DNA of 64,000 nucleotides, taken from positions 1 through 64,000 of the forward strand of contig JAVBPJ010000011.1 of the NCBI GenBank assembly GCA_031549665.1, written 5' to 3'. The position numbers and the translations under genes are program-made. Shown here in pieces: positions 59,386 to 64,000 of the stretch (within the stretch, counting starts at the first letter, position 1; each line of letters begins with the position of its first letter). The notes beneath the pieces are model-generated. The model did not search any database. It saw nothing but the letters and a program-made list of their open reading frames with translations, and was not told the DNA's origin. Source of the stretch: Rikenella sp031549665. GTDB lineage: Bacteria > Bacteroidota > Bacteroidia > Bacteroidales > Rikenellaceae.

Positions 59386-60141
59386 TTAGAAACGGATGGG
59401 GATGCCGCGCCGCGCCAATTCGGCTTTGAGCGTGGGGATGGGAATTTCGTTGTAGTGGAAAATCGAGGCGGCCAGCGCAGCATCGGCCCGGCCGAGGGTC
59501 AGCACGTCGGCAATGTGATCGATCGACCCCGCCCCACCCGAGGCGATGATCGGAATGCGCAGCCGGTCGGCCAGCTTGGCGAACGTATCGCACGGGTAGC
59601 CGCTCTTGGTGCCATCGTGGTTCATGGAGGTGAACAGGATTTCGCCCGCGCCGCGCTCCTGCGCCTCAACGGCCCAGGTGAAAAGTTCCCGGTCGGTGGG
59701 GCGTTGTCCGCCGTGCGTGGTTACCACCCAACGTCCGTCCACCTGCCGGGCGTCGATGGCCACCACCACGAACTGGCTGCCGTAACGGCCCGCAATGGCG
59801 TCGATCAGCGAGGGATCGCGCACCGCGGCACTGTTGATCGAAACCTTGTCGGCTCCGGCCAGCAGCAGGGCCGCGGCGTCGTCGACCGACGAAATGCCGC
59901 CGCCGACGGTAAACGGGATGTTGATCTCGCGGGCCACACGTTCCACCAGGTGCAGAAACGTTTTGCGCCCTTCGAGCGTGGCGCTGATGTCGAGGTAGAC
60001 CAGTTCGTCGGCCCCCTGTTCGGCGTAGGCGCGCCCCATCGCCACGGGGTCGCCGACGGTGCGTATCTCTTCGAAATGAATCCCCTTGACGGTAGCTCCG
60101 TCGCGCACGTCTAAGCAGGGAATGATCCGTTTTGCAAGCAT
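59386..60141 (-). CDS. hisF: Imidazole glycerol phosphate synthase, cyclase subunit
   Basis: 251 aa half-barrel duplicated TIM enzyme. MLAKRIIPCLDVRDGATVKG contains the catalytic first Asp, PFTVGGGISSVDDAAALL and ADKVSINSAAV the first phosphate site, and ASGGAGSIDHI the second. The second catalytic Asp is in LFTSMNHDGTKSGY. It forms the ring of imidazole glycerol phosphate with HisH-supplied ammonia. It overlaps hisA by 31 bp. Confidence 0.97.
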   Translation of the reverse strand: MLAKRIIPCLDVRDGATVKGIHFEEIRTVGDPVAMGRAYAEQGADELVYLDISATLEGRKTFLHLVERVAREINIPFTVGGGISSVDDAAALLLAGADKVSINSAAVRDPSLIDAIAGRYGSQFVVVAIDARQVDGRWVVTTHGGQRPTDRELFTWAVEAQERGAGEILFTSMNHDGTKSGYPCDTFAKLADRLRIPIIASGGAGSIDHIADVLTLGRADAALAASIFHYNEIPIPTLKAELARRGIPIRF

Positions 60142-60851
60142 TGTTCAAGTTGTTTCAGGGTGATGCGTCCTTCGTAGATGGCCTTGCCGATGATGACGCT
60201 CCGCAGGCCGAGGCGGTCGAGTTGGGCCAAATCGTCCAGCGACGCGATGCCGCCGCTAACGGTAATATCGAGGCTCGGAAATTCGCCTTGCAAGCGCAGG
60301 TAGAGTTCCGTATTGGGCCCCGAGAGCATGCCGTCCCGGCCGATGTCGGTACAGATGGCCTGCGACAGGCCGGCGGGCAGGAAACGTTCGGCCAGTTGCC
60401 CGAAGGTCAGCGACGAGCTTTGCAGCCAACCGTGGGTGGCCACCGCGCCGTCGCGCAGGTCGGCTCCCAGGATCATGCGCAAGGGGCCGTAGCAGTCGAG
60501 CCAGTCCAAAAGCAGTTCCGGGTTCGTAACGGCAATGCTGCCGCAGATGGCCCGGGACGCTCCGGCGTCGAATACCGAACCCAGGGCCTGGTTGTCTTTG
60601 ATCCCTCCGCCGTACTGCACGTCGAGCGAGGTGGACGAGGCGATCCGCTCCAGCACCCGCAGGTTTTGAGGTTTCGAGGCCTTCGCCCCGTCCAGATCGA
60701 CCACGTGCAGGCGGCGGATCCCGATCCCCTCGTAACCCTTGGCCACTTCGAGCGGGTCGGTCGCATAGAGGCTCTTTTGCGCGTAGTCGCCCTGCGTGAG
60801 CCGCACGCACGAGCCGTCAATAAGGTCGATGGCAGGAATCAGTTCGATCAT
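60111..60851 (-). CDS. hisA: ProFAR isomerase
   Basis: 246 aa TIM barrel. MIELIPAIDLIDGSCVRLTQGDY has the catalytic Asp, VQYGGGIKDNQALGSVFDAGASRAICGS the first phosphate site, and CTDIGRDGMLSGPN the second Asp. The C-terminus (VSGGIASLDDL, VIIGKAIYEGRIT) is standard. It isomerises ProFAR to PRFAR, step 4. It lies 7 bp after hisH and overlaps hisF. Confidence 0.97.
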   Translation of the reverse strand: MIELIPAIDLIDGSCVRLTQGDYAQKSLYATDPLEVAKGYEGIGIRRLHVVDLDGAKASKPQNLRVLERIASSTSLDVQYGGGIKDNQALGSVFDAGASRAICGSIAVTNPELLLDWLDCYGPLRMILGADLRDGAVATHGWLQSSSLTFGQLAERFLPAGLSQAICTDIGRDGMLSGPNTELYLRLQGEFPSLDITVSGGIASLDDLAQLDRLGLRSVIIGKAIYEGRITLKQLEQCLQNGSFPA

Positions 60852-60858
60852 ACCGGCA

Positions 60859-61446
60859 TCACAGCGTTAAAAAGTTTGACAACAGGCGTTCTCCGACCGG
60901 GCCGCTCTTTTCCGGATGGAACTGGCAGCCGAAAAAGCGGTCCATCCCCAACGCCCCGCTGAACGGGCCTTTCCCGTAGCTGGTTTGGGCGATGGTTTGC
61001 TCCGACACTTCGGCGGCGTAGGAGTGAACGTAATAGAAATAGCTTCCTTGAGGAATCCCCTCGAAAAGCGGCGATCGCAGCTCTTCCGCCGAGTTCCAGC
61101 CAATGTGCGGAATCTTCAGGCCGGGCAGCGGTTCGAACCGCCGCACGCGGTTGGGAAAAATCCCCAGGCAGGAGGTGTCTCCCTCCTCGCTGTGCGTACA
61201 AAGCAACTGCATCCCCAGGCAAATACCCAGCACGGGACAGCGCAGGTCGCGGATTACGCGGTCGAGGCCCCGCCGGCGCAGCCGTTCCATGGCGGCCGAG
61301 GCTTCGCCCACGCCGGGCAGCAGAAGCCGCTCGGCGGCGGCCACCTCGGCGGGGTCTCCGCTGATGCGGTAGGGCGCTCCCAGGCGTTCCAGGGCGTTCA
61401 TCACCGAGCGCAGGTTGCCGGTATCGTAGTCGAGAATCGTTACCAT
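60859..61446 (-). CDS. hisH: Imidazole glycerol phosphate synthase, glutaminase subunit
   Basis: 195 aa class I glutamine amidotransferase. The Cys nucleophile is in PVLGICLGMQLLC near 80, with the His-Glu pair in FFGCQFHPEKSG near 178. ILDYDTGNLRSVMNALERLG is the standard N-terminus. It feeds ammonia to HisF. Only 3 bp separate it from the hisC-hisB gene, so it is translated from the same message. Confidence 0.96.
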   Translation of the reverse strand: MVTILDYDTGNLRSVMNALERLGAPYRISGDPAEVAAAERLLLPGVGEASAAMERLRRRGLDRVIRDLRCPVLGICLGMQLLCTHSEEGDTSCLGIFPNRVRRFEPLPGLKIPHIGWNSAEELRSPLFEGIPQGSYFYYVHSYAAEVSEQTIAQTSYGKGPFSGALGMDRFFGCQFHPEKSGPVGERLLSNFLTL

Positions 61447-61449
61447 CGC

Positions 61450-63102
61450 TTACAGAACTCCTTTGCTGCTGGGCAGGTCGTACGAAAGCGGATTGCGTTC
61501 CACCGCCATGCGCAACGCGCGGGAGAACGCCTTGAAAATCGCCTCGATCTTGTGGTGTTCGTTCCGGCCCCGGGCCGAAATTTGCAGGTTGCAACGTGCC
61601 GCCTGGGCAAAGCTGTCGAAAAAGTGTTCGAACAGCTCGGTCGGCAGGTCGCCCACCCGCTCGCGTTTGAATTTGGCGTCCCACCGGACGGCGATACGCC
61701 CCCCAAAGTCGAGCAGCACCAGCGCGCGGCTTTCGTCCATCGGCAGGGCGAAGCCGTAGCGGCCAATGCCCCGCTTGTCGCCCAGCGCAACCCGGAAGGC
61801 TTCGCCCAGGGTCAGGGCCACGTCCTCAACGGTGTGGTGTTCGTCCACCCGCAGGTCGCCCTCGGCCTGCACGCGCAACGACACGCCGCCGTGGTGAACC
61901 AACTGTTCAAGCATGTGGTCGAAAAACCCGAGGCCGGTCGAAATCGACGACGGCCCCTCGCCCGACAGGTCGAGTTCCACTGCGATGCGGGTCTCGCGGG
62001 TGGCCCGTTCGATGCGTGCAAAACGCGAACGGCGTGCGGGAAACGGTACTACCTGTGTCTGTTCCGCATCCAAATTCCGCAGCGCGGCGAGCAGGGCGGT
62101 ATTTTCTTCGGGCGTTCCCACCGTCATCCGCAGGCAGCCCGCACATCCGGCGATGCGCGACCGGTCGCGCACAATGATTCCCCGCGCGATCAGCTTTTCG
62201 TACACCCCGCGCGGATCGGCCACGCGCACCAGCACAAAGTTGGCGTCCGAGGGGTACACCCGCTCGATCAGCGGCACACGGGCCAGGGCGTCGACCAGTT
62301 TTTTCCGTTCGGCGATCAGCAGTTCGATCTGACTCCGGCGCAGTTCGGGAGCGGCCAGCTCTTTCAGTACCAACCGTTCGGTGATGACGTTCACCGAATA
62401 GGGGTACTTTATCTTGCCCATCGCAGCCACAATTTCGGGGGCGGCAAAGGCGAATCCGATGCGGACACCGGCCATTCCCCACCCTTTCGAAAGGGTTTGC
62501 AGGATCACCAGGTTGGGAAATTCGTTCAGCCGTCCCAGGAATCCCGGCGCTTCGGCAAAATCGATGTAGGCTTCGTCCAGCACCACGATCCCCGGGAATT
62601 CGCGGACAATCCGTTCCACCGCCGACGGGTCGAGCAGGTTGCCCGAGGGGTTGTTGGGCGAACAAAGGAACGCCAACTTGGACGAGGAAGAAACGGCGGC
62701 CAGGAAACGGTCGGCATCCAACCCGAAATCGTCGTTCAGCCGCACCTCGGCGAGCGCCACGTTGTTGGTCGCCGCCGCCACAGAGTACATGCCATAACTG
62801 GGGGCGATGGCCAGCGCCGTGTCGCGCCCCGGTTCGCAAAAGATGCGGAACAGCAGGTCGATCGGCTCGTCCGAACCGTTTCCTCCGACAAAAATACGTT
62901 CGAAAGGCACCCCGCGCAGTTCGGACACCCGTTCGCGGATGCGGCGGTTGTGAGGGTCGGGGTAACGGTTCAGGCCCGTGTCGAACGGGTTTTCGTTGGC
63001 GTCGAGGTAAACGCCCAACTCGCCCTGAAACTCGTCGCGGGCCGTGGACTAGGGGGCCATGTCGCGGATGTTCGGGCGAAACAGCGAGGTGATATCATTC
63101 AT
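61450..63102 (-). CDS. HisC-HisB fusion (histidinol-phosphate aminotransferase + IGPD) interrupted by an in-frame amber codon
   Basis: The frame from the ATG at 63102 reads MNDITSLFRPNIRDMAP, then TAG at 63049-63051, then STARDEFQGELGVYLDANENP; an intact frame runs on for 532 codons. With the ATG as codon 1, HisC spans to about 344: NNPSGN, DEAYIDF, and the PLP Lys near 206 in TLSKGWGMAGVR. A linker of about 20 residues leads straight into the imidazoleglycerol-phosphate dehydratase (about 363 to end) with FFDHML, DEHHTVED, FEHFFDSFA and NEHHKIEAIFKAF. The HAD histidinol-phosphatase domain of typical HisB is absent. The amber replaces the tyrosine expected in a conserved PY motif. Restart at TTG 63018 would lose 28 residues. 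TAG serves as a real stop in neighbours (lysS, pepT, infC). Confidence 0.85.
63049..63051 (-). other. In-frame amber codon within hisC
   Basis: TAG as codon 18 of hisC where homologues have Tyr (context D-M-A-P-stop-S-T-A-R). A single base change from TAC or TAT explains it. The flanking frame is intact on both sides. Confidence 0.8.
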
Positions 63103-64000
63103 GGATCAATGTGTTAAGACGGATGGTAACGGCCTGCCGGTGGGCGGCCAGCCCCTCGGCGGCGGCCATGGTTTCGGTGATCGGCCCCAGGGCGGCGAGT
63201 CCTTCGGGGGTAAGCCGCTGCCAGGTGATTTTTTTGCAGAAACTGTCGAGGTTCACCCCGCTGAACGCCGCCGCCCATCCCGCCGTAGGCAGGGTATGGT
63301 TGGTTCCCGAGGCGTAGTCGCCCACGCTTTCGGGACTGTAATTTCCCAGGAAGATGCTCCCCGCGTTGCGGATCTGAAGGGCCGCCGCTTCGGGGTTTTC
63401 GACCGACAGGATCAGGTGTTCGGGGGCGTACCGGTTGGCCGCTTCGATCATCTGCTCCGGCGTGGATACGACGACGATCCGGCTTTTTTCCAGCGCCCGG
63501 CGGGCGATGTCGGCGCGGGAAAGGGTTTCAAGTTGTAGGCCGACCGACCGCTCGACCGCGTCGGCCAACGATTCGGACGTGGTGATGAGCAACGCCTGGC
63601 TGTCGGCGCCGTGTTCGGCTTGCGAGAGCAGGTCGGCCGCTACGAAATCGGCGCGGGCCGAATCGTCGGCCAGCACCATCACCTCGGACGGGCCGGCGGG
63701 CATGTCGATGGCCACGGCCTGCATGCCCAACAACTGTTTGGCGGCGGTTACGTAGCGGTTGCCCGGGCCGAAAATCTTATCAACCTTCGGAACCGAGTCG
63801 GTCCCGAAAGCCATGGCGGCGATGGCCTGCGCTCCGCCGATCTGGAAAATTTTGGTTACTCCGCACAGCGAGGCCGTCCACAGAATTTCGGGAGCGGGGC
63901 GGGGCGGCGTGCAAAGAATCACCTCGCGGCATCCGGCCAAACGGGCCGGCAGAGCCAGCATCAACACGGTGGAGAACAGGGGGGCGCTTCCGCCCGGGAC
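63095..64000 (-). CDS. hisD: Histidinol dehydrogenase, 5' partial
   Basis: The gene runs off the right edge; the visible 301 residues begin VPGGSAPLFSTVLMLALPA, the standard HisD segment following Y-V/I. QIGGAQAIAAMAFGT, IFGPGNRYVTAAKQLL, MPAGPSEVMVLADD, LSQAEHGADSQALL (zinc and catalytic residues) and TNHTLPTAGWAAAFSG are present. It oxidises histidinol to histidine in the last two steps. It overlaps the hisC ATG by 8 bp. The upstream gene, usually hisG, would be beyond the window. Confidence 0.96.
   Translation of the reverse strand, partial: VPGGSAPLFSTVLMLALPARLAGCREVILCTPPRPAPEILWTASLCGVTKIFQIGGAQAIAAMAFGTDSVPKVDKIFGPGNRYVTAAKQLLGMQAVAIDMPAGPSEVMVLADDSARADFVAADLLSQAEHGADSQALLITTSESLADAVERSVGLQLETLSRADIARRALEKSRIVVVSTPEQMIEAANRYAPEHLILSVENPEAAALQIRNAGSIFLGNYSPESVGDYASGTNHTLPTAGWAAAFSGVNLDSFCKKITWQRLTPEGLAALGPITETMAAAEGLAAHRQAVTIRLNTLIHE

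Noticed and set aside
1..64000. CRISPR arrays, IS elements, rRNA genes, riboswitches
   Set aside because: No regularly spaced repeats, transposase genes or rRNA signatures were found; leaders of metX and lysS are too short for known riboswitches.

Overview
The window looks like chromosomal DNA of a high-GC member of the Bacteroidales, most like Rikenellaceae such as Alistipes. That placement is inference. It rests on the roughly 58-60 % GC of most genes, the recurrent Bacteroidetes -7 promoter element TAnnTTTG, the scarcity of Shine-Dalgarno sequences, and typical Bacteroidetes families (long SecA, GldE, DUF5689 lipoprotein, GSCFA, TM2/DUF2752, paired M16 peptidases). No phage, IS element, integrase or CRISPR array was seen.

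Left edge (1-2870): a lower-GC accessory island. It holds the C-terminal part of a papain-fold (C39-like) cysteine peptidase behind an Asp/Gly-rich linker, then three genes for small exported proteins. Two of these are paralogues inside a roughly 790-bp duplicated block. The second copy is preceded by a 30-bp relic of the peptidase gene's 3' end (same last nine residues and stop). I read this as a polymorphic-toxin/immunity or effector/immunity locus that has exchanged toxin tips. It is the strongest candidate for an undescribed system here.

2.9-24 kb: housekeeping and envelope genes. These are lysS (-); a WecA/MraY-type glycan-lipid transferase with galE; an OPT peptide transporter translationally coupled to peptidase T, with a DUF5689 lipoprotein; gldE plus a 4'-phosphopantetheinyl transferase; a GHL10-type glycosidase (-) divergent from an S41 protease/EEP nuclease pair; secA, metX and an alpha/beta hydrolase (-); and a nitroreductase overlapping glutamate formiminotransferase.

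24-40 kb: prolyl oligopeptidase, tpiA, a YjjG-like HAD phosphatase (-), dnaK with a sigma54-like promoter and a perfect palindrome, an AT-rich GNAT gene (-), and a GH2 beta-mannosidase (-). Next come two tRNA-Leu genes flanking a divergent pair of paralogous membrane proteins, then the translation cluster thrS-infC-rpmI-rplT, in which infC appears to start at AUA.

40-58.6 kb: an Acg-type nitroreductase with a textbook -24/-12 sigma54 promoter, a catalytic/non-catalytic M16 peptidase pair (-), a GT39-like glycosyltransferase with a GH116 beta-glucosidase, a short TonB-dependent receptor (-) divergent from a GSCFA protein, TM2-DUF2752-M48, a tight five-gene operon (PafA-like phosphatase, SufE, SufT-like, Sua5/YrdC, thioesterase), a LexA/S24-like regulator, tRNA-Arg, and an acidic repeat-like protein.

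58.7-64 kb (-): the histidine operon hisD-hisC::hisB-hisH-hisA-hisF-hisIE, continuing off the right edge. HisC and the IGPD domain of HisB are fused in one frame. Codon 18 of hisC is an amber stop where a tyrosine would be expected, so the strain may be impaired in histidine synthesis unless translation restarts or the base is an error.
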